NCBI GenBank assembly: GCA_916048095.2
Contig: OU696580.1
Coordinates: 8,834,243 to 8,898,242, forward strand
Reading direction: 5' to 3'
DNA from: Sacculina carcini
Taxonomy: Eukaryota; Arthropoda; Thecostraca; Sacculinidae
DNA: 64,000 nucleotides
Shown: positions 28,101 through 35,383 of the stretch, in pieces
Layout: every line of letters starts with the position of its first letter
Numbering within the stretch: position 1 is the stretch's first letter
Position numbers and translations under genes: made by a program
Notes under the pieces: model-generated
What the model was told of the DNA's origin: nothing
The model's database searches: none
Seen by the model: only the letters and a program-made list of their open reading frames with translations

Positions 28101-31100
28101 CGCCACACGCTGGAGGGCCGAACTTTCACCCTTTTCACCGACCATAAGCCGCTCACGTCAGCCATCGGTTCGGGAGCCGACACGTACTCGCCACGGGAGG
28201 TGCGCCATCTGGACTACGTGTCACAATTCACGTCGGACATCAGACACGTTCCCGGCGAGCAAAACCCAGTGGCCGACGCCCTCTCGCGCACCGTCGGCAT
28301 GCTGGTCGCTCCGACGCCGCCGTTCGACGATTTTTCAGCGCTGGCCGACGCGCAACAGGAGGACGCCGACACGCTACAGCTGGTGCAGGCCGCTGACGGG
28401 GATCACTCCCTGAAGCTGAGGCACGTGCCGCTCGACTGCGGGCGCCGTCTGTGGTGCGACTACTCGACCGGCCGGTGTCGTCCAGTGCTGCCGACGGCAC
28501 TGCGGCGGCCGTTCTTCAACCTGCTCCACGACCTCGCACACCCGGGCGTAGCCGCCAGTCAGAAGATGGTAGCCGAGCGGTTCGTGTGGCGCGGACTAAA
28601 AAAAGATGTCCAGAGCTGGGTTCGAACATGCCTTCAGTGTCAACGCGCCAAGACACACCGACACACGCGTGCAGCACCACATGCCTTCCGCCCTCCATCC
28701 AGCCGATTCGCCGACCTCCATATCGACTTGGTGGGTCCCCTGCCGACCTCAGACGGGTTCACGCATATGCTGACGATCATCGACCGCTACACGCGATGGA
28801 TCGAAGCAATTCCGCTGGCTCGCACCACAGCCGAGGATGTCGCGAAGGCGTTGCTGCGACAGTGGATCGCACGTTTCGGGGTGCCCGACTCGATCGTGAG
28901 CGATCAAGGTCCGCAATTCGAGTCGCGGTTGTGGTCCTCATTGATGACGCTTCTGGGTGTCAAGAAGAAGCGCACCACAGCGTACCACCCTCAGGCGAAC
29001 GGCCTCGTTGAGCGGGCCCACCGGCAGCTCAAGGCCAGTTTGCGCGCGACCTGCAACAACAACAACTGGACCGACCGTCTCCCGCTGGTGCTGCTCGGCA
29101 TACGCTCGGCCGTCAAGACCGACATCGGGTGCTCCAGTGCGGAACTGGTTTACGGCGAGCCGCTTCGTTTGCCAGGTGAATTGGTGACACCTTCCGCTGC
29201 ACCGGAATTGTCACCCATCACGTTTTGTGAGCGACTCAAAGCTGCCATGCATGAGCTTCGCCCGACGCCGCCACGCCAGACACAGCACCAGTCACACGTG
29301 CCGCACGCCCTTCGTTCGTGCACGCACGTCTTTGTTCGTGCCGACGGCCACTCAGGTCTGTCGCCGGTCTACCGCGGACCATTCAGTGTTGCCGAACGCG
29401 ACGAGAAAACGCTGGCCATCCGAAGCGGCGCCCGTCAAACCCGCGTGAGCATTGACCGCTGTATTCCGGCTCACCTGGAACTTACGCCGGGTGAAGACGG
29501 GCAATCCCCACACATCAACCGACCACCGACACACTATGAGAGTCCAGGGTCAGACGCGCCAAAGTCCATTCTACGGAGAACCCGTCCGACGGCGTCAACC
29601 GTAAAAACGGTGGTGTTCGTCAACGCCCCGGTGGTACACTGGATACCGTCACGCCCCGTCCACCAGCAACGGCGCGTCGCGTGTCGGGGACGAAATTTCT
29701 ACCTCCCACTGCAGCTGAACGTCGCGACACCGTCACCGACATCCACCGACGCCATCGACCACTCGGCGCCTGCGACGCCGCAGAGCGCCTCGGACTCTAC
29801 AGCGCCGGCGCCACCGCTAGTCAGAGACACCGTCGTTCATTACACGCGTTCCGGCCGCGCAGTGCAACTGCCGGCCCGCTACAGATAGGGGGGAGGTGGT
29901 GTAGCGACTGCGCCGCGTTCGCGACTGCGCCGTGTGTTTGATTATTACATTGTTATTTTATCTGTGTACCATATAGTTTATTTCATCATATCTTCTTATG
30001 TGTGTCTCATGTTTGATTGTAAATATCATGCCACAAATCTTGGCATGCATATTGTGTGACACTGTCACTGTGCTCGATACCCCGTGTTTTCCTTCTTCTT
30101 GCTGGCGCGCTCGTAGCACACACATCGTGTCTTCTCGCTCTCGTGTGATATTAAACTCGCATCAATTCCTAGTGTTTTCCACGCTAAACAAGAACTGCAA
30201 TCAAATACATACATTATCAAGGCTCTGACACATCTTGTCGTAGTGTCAAATTGAAACATGACCAGAAACCACAAAGAAAACAAAGAATGGAAGGAAAAAC
30301 CAAGAGCCAAAAAGGGAGAGATCGTTTGTGTGTGTGTGTGTCAGTGTGTGAGTGTGTCAGTGTGTGTGTGTCAGTGTGTGTGTCAGTGTGTGTGTCAGTA
30401 TGTGTGTGTGTGTGTGTGTGAGTGTGTGTGGGCGCACCTTGTATCCAAGAGAGACTGGTGAGTTTCTCGTCGACGACAGCCGATGCCTTGCCTGACGCCA
30501 GTTGAGTCTCGAGAAAACGATCTGTGTCCAGCAACTGACACCAACAACAACAACATCAATCATGTACATCTTCATCTACACATCTACACACTAGCCAATA
30601 TATTTAGCACCAGTTACACCTACAGAAATGAGCACAAACAACAATATGACTCCATATATGTGAGTGTCGTGTGTGTGTCGGTTACATTAGCGACGGCGAC
30701 ATCTGAGTCGCTCACACTGACACTGACAGCAGTCGAGTCAGTGGTGGCGTCGCTGCTGTGTCGCTGGTTGCGCCGCATTCGCCGCGAATGAGACGAGCGG
30801 TGGCGCACATGCTGGTCGCGCCGCCGTCGTCGCGGCTGCGCCACTTCATCCCCCTCGTCTTCGTCTTCGTCGAAATGTCCGATAATATCGTCGTCATTGT
30901 CGGTGTTCAGCACAAGTCCGGACGATTTCACTCCCAAACTGCGCGCCACCTCAGGATTCATCAGCACCACAGACGATCCGTTCTCACAACCTATCGTGCA
31001 CCACATACACATATGCATTCCTCTCAGATGCAATCAAACATCTCACAAACACACAAACACATACACATATGCATTCCTCTCAGATGCAAGCAAACATCTC

Positions 31101-31367
31101 ACAAACACACACACAAACACACAAAGTCCAAATGTGTGAGGGTCACTCACGAAATAGTGCGAGTTAAATAGGCTCACTGTTTTGAAACATGATGCGTTGA
31201 GCGTTTGTGAAGCCGAGAGAGTCGGCGCCTGTACTGGGACACGCGACAAGACCAGAGTCAGGCGAGCACGATTCGTCTGGGTCGTCACGAGATTTTATGC
31301 ATTCGGCACTCCAGTTTTTACACAACGTCGATGTCATGACGATCGGCTTAACATCCACAGATTTCAT
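15188..31367 (-). CDS. FOXN3: Forkhead transcription factor, FOXN2/FOXN3 type
   Basis: Exons I can phase: 31367-31178 (ATG start), 30990-30686, 30534-30438, 19217-19051, 18835-18623, the start of the next at 18362, and the terminal exon 15377-15188. The forkhead domain is split: [19 protein letters not shown], then [39 protein letters not shown] and [10 protein letters not shown]. This is the FOXN2/3 subtype, not FOXN1/4. [11 protein letters not shown] before it resembles the acidic ELTNLNWLH motif of vertebrate FOXN2/3. The last exon's [13 protein letters not shown] matches the family's C-terminal AAGSLLHLAGI-like motif. Between 18.1 and 15.4 kb the exon structure is unresolved: open stretches near 17100-16930 and 16350-16265 have plausible borders, but the frame is uncertain. 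The intron 30437-19218 holds two retrotransposons. Nuclear DNA-binding repressor by family knowledge. Confidence 0.85.
15618..15832 (-). other. Possible exon of unknown identity inside the FOXN locus
   Basis: An open frame follows an acceptor-like AGACAG and ends in TGA. Codon use is gene-like ([35 protein letters not shown]). I do not recognise the protein. It could be an alternative 3' exon of FOXN or a chance frame. Confidence 0.3.
15893..16135 (+). repeat. tRNA-Val SINE, copy 2 (lacks the tRNA head)
   Basis: It matches the body of the copy at 2451 from TCTATAATCCAACAGCCCC to GCAGCTGCCACTT. The tRNA-like head is missing. It lies in a FOXN 3' intron. Confidence 0.88.
16370..16700. repeat. 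32-bp tandem array (about 10 copies)
   Basis: The unit contains GTTGTACCACAAGTGTACAC followed by ATACAGTTGTGT, with a 32-bp period measured between successive TGTACC starts (16381, 16413 and so on). The units are partly self-complementary (GTGTACAC; TTGTGGTAC). There are no unique spacers, so this is not CRISPR-like. Confidence 0.9.
17178..17523. mobile_element. MITE family 2 (GGCGTAGAT termini), copy 1
   Basis: About 345 bp. The left end GGACGTAAATCC..GGGGGTATGGGG is imperfectly inverted relative to the right end CCCCCCGAGCCTCGACACAA then ATCTACGCC. The interior landmark TGCTGAGTTCAGTTCATTGG is shared with copies at 52398-52743 and 51640-51751. There is no coding capacity. Confidence 0.75.
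19230..19480. repeat. CA-rich segment shared with 60000-60200
   Basis: Landmarks CAAGCACAAGAGTCATACAC, AAACAGACAAGTACATATAC and GCACAAACACAAACATACAC appear in the same order at 60010-60150. The match goes beyond the simple CA content, so it is a dispersed repeat (possibly a LINE or SINE 3' region). The CA strand reads as GT repeats just before the acceptor of the FOXN exon at 19217. Confidence 0.7.
19820..23602 (-). CDS. LINE ORF2: endonuclease, reverse transcriptase and RNase H
   Basis: Intact 1260-aa polyprotein of a non-LTR retrotransposon. An AP-like endonuclease is at about 1-230 ([41 protein letters not shown]). The reverse transcriptase is at about 430-720 ([50 protein letters not shown]). 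RNase H is at about 960-1090 ([48 protein letters not shown]). A C-terminal CSYCNAV..HALLDC cluster follows. RNase H downstream of an EEP/RT core points to the I/Nimb/Loa side of the LINE tree; exact clade not determined. It starts 24 nt after the ORF1 stop. No internal stop or frameshift is seen, so it may be young. It lies in a FOXN intron in sense orientation. Confidence 0.93.
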   Translation of the reverse strand: MATECNSFFLLQWNCRGLLSKWAECEQLFYHRSPSIIALQETWLLPTDQYDLSLRGYSLYRDDFMGSGRRRGGAALYIRNSIPQKVLAVQHSEEFQTVACTIMVNQSLIDVVCLYSPPHVSSHALDRLLNSIVFSTHNRVLIVGDFNAHNTLWGSCLTSDKGRVVERFMACNNVALMNDGSPTHYDISTGSSSVIDLTLGSPEIVHWFGWSADTDPRSSDHYPVYLTSPQCVSPTQWIPGWNVRRANWFLFGEYCTWEQCDETEDVQDSLNTINLCLHRAATCSMPYRQRPPKKPPVPWFTDECRHALARRTRALRQHKRLNTIQSRILFCKERARARKTLRNAKIVSWQNFLNSFNSSTSIAVIWRGIRRLNGKQVHGPSPVLCINGESVAEPRAVANALARHFEAITSVDSSNTSNERVGSFHLLPPDAFLTAYSLQYNNSFTHLELASAISKSGRTSVGPDNLHYEFLKYAPPSFISHVLSFFNLVWTSETFPISWKESTITPILKHGKPNFSPASYRPITLTSCLGKTLERMVAHRLSYLVETHHLLDEHQSAFRPGCAAIDQVVRLEHSIRMGFGKKECTLVVYLDLTNAYDSVIPDILLHKLYYMGFRGHLTAYIKSFISGTRWFRVRCGSVLSDWHSSTKGLPQGSCLSPLLFNIMLNDMFNEVSTGVSYSLYADDSAIWISGSNVCAMSSLLQATLDMLSSWADRNGLEFSGRKSAAVLYTVDNFRTGPVLTVAGEPIPYTESHRFLGVTLDKRLNMQQHIHRLRARCAKRLNVMRVIAGTRYAGGSTSVLQRVYKALVLPVIDYGVQVYSSASPSSLNQLETIQNEGLRLISGAFRSSPVEAMRAYTGIPALDVRRTKLMLRYAFKIFIRANNFSRSILDFNPIPSNQHTKRHRILASTFSRRVLAKSVEIGVSVPNEMQIRSSPLPAPWAMRTPVTRYLFTEKSESITDYEVQDRFAEFCHNNIGYVHIYTDGSKREDKVGCAVVVRHWLHGYQEVFRYRLSSYATAFHAEMYALFKAFEYVESHNYTKVFVISDSKSGLQHLSHPSSPDFIHHRILYLFRHIVTSGKICELVWVPAHRGITGNEVADAEAKRALGEDEVQPYPLNKVLTNLLVDDHIRAFVRLDWQQKRHQFKLGDVTGDIGPWSVVSSLPRRTEVILTRLRLGHSRLTHGYIMEHTPPPHCSYCNAVLSIDHALLDCTRYDEHREPLRRYCRSSSLPFNKESLLGTNNPSLLKHLVDFVFRTGIADKL
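23627..25054 (-). CDS. LINE ORF1: gag-like protein with CCHC zinc knuckles
   Basis: 475-aa nucleic-acid-binding protein of the same element. Basic, Ser-rich N-terminus ([18 protein letters not shown]). The central part resembles the RRM-like region of I/Jockey ORF1 proteins. Zinc knuckles follow: [28 protein letters not shown] and [18 protein letters not shown]. The C-terminus is Thr/Pro-rich. The frame is intact from ATG to stop. A T29 run (A on the + strand, about 25084-25112) lies upstream of its start, an unusual place for a homopolymer in a LINE. Confidence 0.9.
   Translation of the reverse strand: MTRPGVAEAPGPPGTRKRRKRHRGRKSSSSDRHSEVSCPSDCSRITDTATKKDTTATKSNGELTIGKENGNVSPTTSDLSNRYVDPNGSFVMIRSKNENFSFRRIGPFWPCAQLECFFGKVKFECQTPFDGSFMVKTKNAKQTLRLLKCTEFCQQPVTVTTDSVRNSSKGVVFAPELRDLSEEDICKGLSAEGVSGVRRVTAFRDGQRRPTPLLILTFNSSTRPTEVFAGYLKYDVRVFIQNPLRCFRCQRYGHGARNCRGEALCARCGERDHGDEPCSVPCRCLHCRSTEHSAGHSSCPVWQKEKEICAIQANQGISFVEARKLYERQCPPRQLSYAVTAKQPTQCVSVGVQTDTIPQLPPLMRIPPLQKQTNTNKHQSVCTTQTQTPPALKKFQNTTTTASPKTPAQASSSRTATCPADHTYSGPKKTASKRTPRRRSKSATPVIDIVDVPPDDPGSADTADVSPDGPGNVST
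25263..25552 (+). repeat. 5' LTR
   Basis: Begins TGTAGCGACTGCGCCG. It is 290 bp and ends CCACGCTAAAC directly before the primer-binding site. Confidence 0.95.
25553..25569 (+). promoter_or_regulatory. Primer-binding site
   Basis: TGGTGAACCCGACGTGA begins at the LTR edge. TGG is complementary to the CCA end of a tRNA. I do not assign the primer tRNA. Confidence 0.75.
25606..26484 (+). CDS. LTR retrotransposon gag
   Basis: 292-aa structural protein. The capsid-like region begins about residue 30 ([20 protein letters not shown]) and runs through helices typical of gypsy gag ([27 protein letters not shown]). The Arg/Ser-rich tail ends in a variant zinc knuckle [18 protein letters not shown], as in many animal gypsy elements. 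The frame ends TTTAAAC then TAG, so the last two sense codons form a U UUA AAC slippery site. Pol lies in the -1 frame. Confidence 0.9.
   Translation: MPNDTAAFPHLTDGEPVQREDEGDNGRPATSFRLPPFSPEEPELWLTQVSCAFAVSGITSPVRQFQFLVANLPMDVATELKDVIRGPPNFQLLCEKLTTRMAQSRAARLDAMLRHQHLGDQNPSQLLRRMRGELEGAGSSSVDTGLLRTLFLQRLPNNVKAAISLLPDTTSLSELAAAADRFMDATRADQPLVSVAAVQSTHEAARGSARADPAVQQLLAAVTELTAAVREMTTARAREPAPGAYRRQRSRSRTRSPPRTDEADAGMCYYHRAFGRDAINCRAPCSFRPTLN
26406..29888 (+). CDS. LTR retrotransposon pol: protease, reverse transcriptase, RNase H, integrase
   Basis: Open -1 frame of about 1160 codons. The first ATG in frame is probably not a true start, because expression is expected by frameshifting from gag. 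Domains in order: aspartic protease ([13 protein letters not shown]), reverse transcriptase ([43 protein letters not shown]), RNase H ([22 protein letters not shown]), integrase zinc finger ([12 protein letters not shown]...CLQCQRAK), DDE core ([34 protein letters not shown]) and a C-terminal basic tail. All catalytic signatures look intact. It ends just before AGGGGGGAGGTGG, the polypurine tract. Confidence 0.94.
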   Translation: MLLPSCVRPRRHQLPRAVQLPADFKLAALGQVAPVSATQPQPLLFVTDLTSGQSLLVDTGAQVSVWPRSRLQQSAVESSDSTPRLRAADGRPITAHGTYRATLRLAGMSAVTYKWCFVVADTPTAILGADFLANFRLSIDMAQRQLSDGSSVAFSTPHPAIAAACGIMSVNPMNWEHVLQEFPTITAQPDFNRPPVHNTVHRIPTQGQPVYGRVRRLAPEKLAAVRREFDRLLSLGIVRRSSSAWSSPLHVVPKADGGLRVCGDYRALNAITKPDRYPVPFLHDSVAQLAGSTVFSRLDIVRAYHHIPVAEEDVPKTAVVTPFGLFEFRRLCFGLRSAAQTFQRFLDEALRGVDGCFAYVDDILVASKSVEEHERHLRAVLQRLNDIGVQLNVGKCVVGVSELDFLGHHLSHAGVAPTAKKAAEVQSFPEPATQAQLRRFIGMVTFYHRLIPQASQLLAPLHALIDTRTKRSQKPVTWTPDARDAFSRAKRALTDIVQLAFPVTGAPLSVQVDASATGVGGVLHQYVDGVWRPLSFHSRQLTPTERRYSTFGRELLAAYSAVRHFRHTLEGRTFTLFTDHKPLTSAIGSGADTYSPREVRHLDYVSQFTSDIRHVPGEQNPVADALSRTVGMLVAPTPPFDDFSALADAQQEDADTLQLVQAADGDHSLKLRHVPLDCGRRLWCDYSTGRCRPVLPTALRRPFFNLLHDLAHPGVAASQKMVAERFVWRGLKKDVQSWVRTCLQCQRAKTHRHTRAAPHAFRPPSSRFADLHIDLVGPLPTSDGFTHMLTIIDRYTRWIEAIPLARTTAEDVAKALLRQWIARFGVPDSIVSDQGPQFESRLWSSLMTLLGVKKKRTTAYHPQANGLVERAHRQLKASLRATCNNNNWTDRLPLVLLGIRSAVKTDIGCSSAELVYGEPLRLPGELVTPSAAPELSPITFCERLKAAMHELRPTPPRQTQHQSHVPHALRSCTHVFVRADGHSGLSPVYRGPFSVAERDEKTLAIRSGARQTRVSIDRCIPAHLELTPGEDGQSPHINRPPTHYESPGSDAPKSILRRTRPTASTVKTVVFVNAPVVHWIPSRPVHQQRRVACRGRNFYLPLQLNVATPSPTSTDAIDHSAPATPQSASDSTAPAPPLVRDTVVHYTRSGRAVQLPARYR
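26475..26481 (+). promoter_or_regulatory. Candidate -1 ribosomal frameshift site U UUA AAC
   Basis: TTTAAAC is in the right register relative to gag (TTA AAC are zero-frame codons) and sits immediately before the gag TAG. The pol frame is -1 relative to gag and open here. Heptamer of this type is a classic slippery site. Confidence 0.8.
29887..29899 (+). promoter_or_regulatory. Polypurine tract
   Basis: AGGGGGGAGGTGG directly abuts the 3' LTR, the expected plus-strand priming site. Confidence 0.85.
29900..30189 (+). repeat. 3' LTR
   Basis: Identical to the 5' LTR except for one base. Followed by A and then host DNA of the FOXN intron. Confidence 0.95.
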
Positions 31368-31371
31368 AACC

Positions 31372-32370
31372 CTGTAACAAATACACAACCAAGTAACTTA
31401 CTTAAAAATACACTACACACTCTAAGTGATAAATTTTAACATCTATAATAATTATTATACTGATACTGAGCGAAAAATAATCTGCGATAAAAGCCAAAAC
31501 GACCAACCAAAACAGTGAAACGCGGTAACAATCACGTTACAACAACAATTCAAGTAGCGGATGCGCCATTGTATACATAAGTAAACACATTAAAAATAAT
31601 TCCATCTTACACATTGCAAGATTCTTTCAAATAGTCATATTCTTGTGTCTTTTTATCGTGAATATTGTTAGTAATAAATCATTTGGAGCATTATATTTTG
31701 CACTAAATATTTAGACAAACGACAATTGCTAGGTGAAAATTACAAAAGAACTGGGCAGTCGTTGATTGGTCGCGTAAGTGTGTGTTTGATTGTTGGTAGT
31801 ATTTTTGTTACACAACTTATATAAAGTTTAATGTCAGTAGTTATAAATCAGCTGAATTATTTGTATATGGTATTTTTGGCTGGTCTTCTAGCGGAACAAA
31901 GTTCAGTTTCGCTCACATACCGTAGTGTCACTGTAAAAATCAAACACTGCATTTCATATTGCTGAAAGTTCATGGTCTCATCGGTGTCCATTTTATTATT
32001 GCGTTGTTTGAGTGAGTGTGAGACCTGCTGGCATACTCACACACAGATAATAACATACCTAATAACACACACACACACACACACCTAATAACATACATTG
32101 TAACATAACATACATTTTGTTGTTTATATATACTTGATTTATTATTATCTTTTATTGTCAACATTTTTCTCTTTTACCGATATTATGCGCGCCTGTGTCT
32201 AATGGGCGTTATATCAAATACAATTGAAATGAAATACACACCTATTAACACGCACACACACTTAATGACATACACATCACATTGTGTCAATGGACACTTG
32301 CAGATCGTGTGCTGTGCACAGCTCGTGCCTGTCATTCTCTCTTCTGCTCACCGGTGATTGCCAGCAGAAA
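31372..32370. promoter_or_regulatory. Divergent spacer FOXN / NDUFB3
   Basis: AT-rich, about 1 kb between the first coding exon of FOXN (-) and NDUFB3 (+). I see only short CA tracts (about 32070 and 32245) and no exon. Acceptor-like AGs sit just before both starts, so 5' UTR introns are likely and the true promoters are not located. Confidence 0.4.
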
Positions 32371-32670
32371 ATGGGCGGCACTGGCCCTCCCTATTCAATC
32401 CCTGATTGGCGTTCGTACAAGGTGGAAGATGCTCCCGAGTTGATAAAGGTGCGCGAGCGCCTGGCATCACATGGACTGTCGAATCCGTGGCTGCGCAATG
32501 AGGTGTGGCGGTACAACAAGTACTACTTCCCGGCCGGCGGCGAGGCGTTCTGCTACTTGTTTCTGCGCGGCCTCAAGTACGCCGTACCCGCTTTCATCGC
32601 CACCGTGGCTATAAGACGCAGTCTGGGACTGGACGACGAACACCATCACGACACCAACTGCAGGAAATAA
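32371..32670 (+). CDS. NDUFB3: NADH dehydrogenase (ubiquinone) 1 beta subcomplex subunit 3 (complex I B12)
   Basis: 99-aa accessory subunit of the membrane arm of respiratory complex I. Family hallmarks: PYSIPDWRSYKVEDAPEL, then LASHGLSNPWLRNEVWRY (matching the GLxDPWxRNEAWRY core) and a single membrane segment YAVPAFIATVAIRRSLG, with a short His-rich tail. I chose the ATG that starts MGGTGPPY, matching the family's length of about 98; an ATG 81 nt upstream in the same frame would add an unlikely Cys/Ser-rich stretch, and an acceptor CTTGCAG lies between them. Confidence 0.9.
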   Translation: MGGTGPPYSIPDWRSYKVEDAPELIKVRERLASHGLSNPWLRNEVWRYNKYYFPAGGEAFCYLFLRGLKYAVPAFIATVAIRRSLGLDDEHHHDTNCRK

Positions 32671-33871
32671 GCAGCGCGGTTCAGCAGGCGTCCTTCTCTT
32701 GTCGGTCATCACAAGTGTATTGTGTGTATGAATATGTGTGTGTGTGTTTGTGTGTCAATTTAGTGGCAGTAAATGACTGTCAAGCTGCGTCAAACAGTTG
32801 AGATGTCAATGTATTTGTGTGTATATATTCGTGTTTTATTTCAGCAGTTTTTTGAAATACACTTGGTCGGGGGTTGTATCTTATCCCTGAATTCACATTT
32901 TCTACTGGTTTGCTTTATTCGATCACTCGACTGCATCGGCGGATTTTTCTAATGGGGGCTAAGAAAAAAAGATGTGGGGGCTTGACGAAGCAAGAGGAAC
33001 TACACACAATCTTCTATTTTTGAGAGCTCAAAGGGGGGCTTGGAACATTTTCGGATTTTTTCGACCTCTGCAAGCCCCACTGGCACACTGCGTGTGGAAT
33101 AAGCCAAACAAATTGTTCTCGGCAGGTTTTTCAATTTTCAAGTACAATTTAATTGTTTAATTTCGCCGTTGTTCAACATTGAAAATATGGCTGATTCAAT
33201 TTAAGTTGCTGACAAGACAAGATTTCGATTTTGGCTTTTTATTGTAATCTGGCAGCTTTGTCAGTACGCCTTTAAAATTCTGCTTAGTATCCTGCTCAGT
33301 AGAATTTCCTCTTAGTCCGCGTTATGTTTTCGGAGTATTAATATTTTTTTAAGTGATCTGATGTAGGTGAGTCATTTTTATAGTTTTCATGTTGTTTTGC
33401 TCCATACTCGCCTGTATTCTCAATTTATCTCCAAATACATGACGATTTTCTTCATGACTACCGGCGGGTTTCCACCAGTTTTGATATATTTTCTTAGGAT
33501 ATTCAAGAAATTAGTTGTTTGGCTCTCATTTACGATTTCTGATGACTTTTTAATGGTTGGCTATTTTCAGTACTCATGCTGCAGTATACGTAATTTCCAC
33601 GCGTACTTTTTATTGTTTTATAGGCAGTACACTACTAGTGTTCTTATATCACCTGTGTTTCGTTTTGTGGTGTCGTCGGTTTTCTCATAAAAATGTTCAT
33701 ATATATGTATGTATGCCTGTAATTGTGCATGTGTGTGTATTGTGGCTGGTAGAATACATGTGTATGTGATTTGTGATATTTGCTCTGAAAACAACTCAAA
33801 TGGTGGATGAATATTATGAATTGGATTGAAGTTGTCGCGTGAATCAATGATTTGAATCACAAATCACAGCA
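32671..33871. other. Spacer NDUFB3 - PIGS with a degraded MITE fragment
   Basis: Mostly AT-rich. CGGCGGATTTTTCTAATGGG near 32937 resembles the terminus of the element at 50155. No gene seen. Confidence 0.45.
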
Positions 33872-35383
33872 ATGAGTGGACGGGTATCATTCGCGGAGCC
33901 CTCGGCATTTTCGCGCGTGCTGGCGGCTGCCTCGTTCGCTGCCACCGTGTTGTTGATCGGCGTGCCCGTCTGGCTGAAAACCACACAGGTTTATCGTGCG
34001 TCCGTGCCTTTCTCGGACATAGAGCTACTGCGCTCCGAGCCACTCAGTCACTTGGTGAGCTTGTCAGTAGAGCTGGTCGCCAATGATGCCGATCTCTCGC
34101 GCATCTGGCAGGAACACCTGCAGTCTTGTCGTGTCAAGGTGTCTGTGAGTGGACGTCGATGGACTGATGAGGAACTTGTCGCGTTATATTCTGGTGCTGG
34201 CACGTGGGCAGTGGAGGATCATTCCTCCTCGGTATCGGCTCAGCAAGATGACGCCAAACTCAATGTCTTCCTGCTACCCGATAATTTCACTGTCGTTGTC
34301 CAACAAGCTGGTGATATTTGGCTGGGTCGAGAACGACACGTGTTCCTCTCTCGCTCTGCATCTAACACGAGTGTGTGTCGTCTGCTCGGCCGTTATTTCA
34401 GTGATTCCAGCGACCAAAACGAAACGTCCATCACTCGTATTCGTTCGGCAGACAAGTACAGACTGCTTGTGTCGCTGGTAGTTCCCGACCCCCGCTCGGG
34501 CAATGTTGAACAGCAGATTGCAATTGCTCTGTGTGCCCTGCTGCAACCTTTCATTAACCAACTGCGACCATTGGCCAACATATCGGTGACATCACAGTAT
34601 ATGCACAGTGTCGATTTCAATTTTGCCGTTCGACACAACTCTTCGTCGCTGCACTATTATATCGACCAGGAGAGCATGTCGTTGCTGATCACTCCTCTTG
34701 AAACTGGTCTCGGATCATACGTCTCCTCTGAGACGACGCTCAATTTCGTGTTGTACGTTGTGCCGGCTTCACATCGTCCACTAGTGATGCACACACAGCA
34801 GTCAGATCAAGTCAGTGGGTTTGTGTCGCCGCGCTGGGGCGGTGTGCAGGTGATCAACTCACTGCCTCTCAATGTTACCGCGACAGCCGCTGTTATTGGC
34901 TCCCAGCTGCGACAGCTGCTCGGTATTCACACTCGGCCAGACCCGGCCGTCATGTACCGACACGCCCCACTGCGAGCGTGGGAGGTGGATATTGTGCGTG
35001 CCGTGCGTACCATGGAGAACTTGGACAACGCACGTCGTAACCTGGTCTCTCTCGCGGCCATGTTGGAGCGCATCTCCAATATTGTGATCGGAGACCACGT
35101 GGCTGAGGCAGTTTGGTCCAGTGTGCGTTGTGTGGTGGAGTGTTCTCGTCTGCTTCCAACGGGCCATCATCAGACCGCCTATCTGCTGTCAGTACAAGCG
35201 TTGAGAGCGTCAGAAACTGCCATCTACGACGCATCAATGTTGTCTCGGCTCTATTTCCCCGACGATCAGAAATACGCCATTTATATCCCTCTGTTTCTGC
35301 CCATCAGTCTGCCAGTGCTGGCCTCACTCAGAACCATAGTCAGCTACGTGAGCAGTTGCTACACAAAACGCAAGATTGACTGA
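33872..35383 (+). CDS. PIGS: GPI transamidase component PIG-S
   Basis: Single-exon 503-aa ER membrane protein (human 555), a subunit of the complex that attaches GPI anchors to proteins. The N-terminal membrane segment LAAASFAATVLLIGVPVWLK is followed by TTQVYRASVPFSDI, the PIG-S start signature. A large lumenal domain follows, and a C-terminal membrane segment YIPLFLPISLPVLASL precedes a basic tail YTKRKID. The start is the ATG that opens the first hydrophobic segment. Vertebrate PIGS has introns and this has none. It converges on PFAS, with 576 bp between the stops. Confidence 0.92.
   Translation: MSGRVSFAEPSAFSRVLAAASFAATVLLIGVPVWLKTTQVYRASVPFSDIELLRSEPLSHLVSLSVELVANDADLSRIWQEHLQSCRVKVSVSGRRWTDEELVALYSGAGTWAVEDHSSSVSAQQDDAKLNVFLLPDNFTVVVQQAGDIWLGRERHVFLSRSASNTSVCRLLGRYFSDSSDQNETSITRIRSADKYRLLVSLVVPDPRSGNVEQQIAIALCALLQPFINQLRPLANISVTSQYMHSVDFNFAVRHNSSSLHYYIDQESMSLLITPLETGLGSYVSSETTLNFVLYVVPASHRPLVMHTQQSDQVSGFVSPRWGGVQVINSLPLNVTATAAVIGSQLRQLLGIHTRPDPAVMYRHAPLRAWEVDIVRAVRTMENLDNARRNLVSLAAMLERISNIVIGDHVAEAVWSSVRCVVECSRLLPTGHHQTAYLLSVQALRASETAIYDASMLSRLYFPDDQKYAIYIPLFLPISLPVLASLRTIVSYVSSCYTKRKID

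Larger units (their letters stand above)
25263..30189 (+). mobile_element. Complete Ty3/gypsy-like LTR retrotransposon
   Basis: Two 290-bp LTRs (25263-25552 and 29900-30189) flank gag, pol, a primer-binding site and a polypurine tract. The LTRs differ at one base (T at 25521 versus C). CAAG abuts both outer ends if the last LTR base is counted as flank, a candidate duplication. Gene order protease-RT-RNase H-integrase is Ty3/gypsy (Metaviridae-type). No envelope gene. The element is antisense to FOXN. Confidence 0.95.

Noticed and set aside
26441-29534. Many frames on both strands inside pol
   Set aside because: Shadows of the GC-rich pol frame with no domain motifs.
30438-31367. A separate unknown gene upstream of the LTR element
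   Set aside because: Its three exons join each other and then the FOXN exon at 19217 in phase, and ELTxLxW-like sequence fits FOXN2/3. Treated as the FOXN N-terminus.
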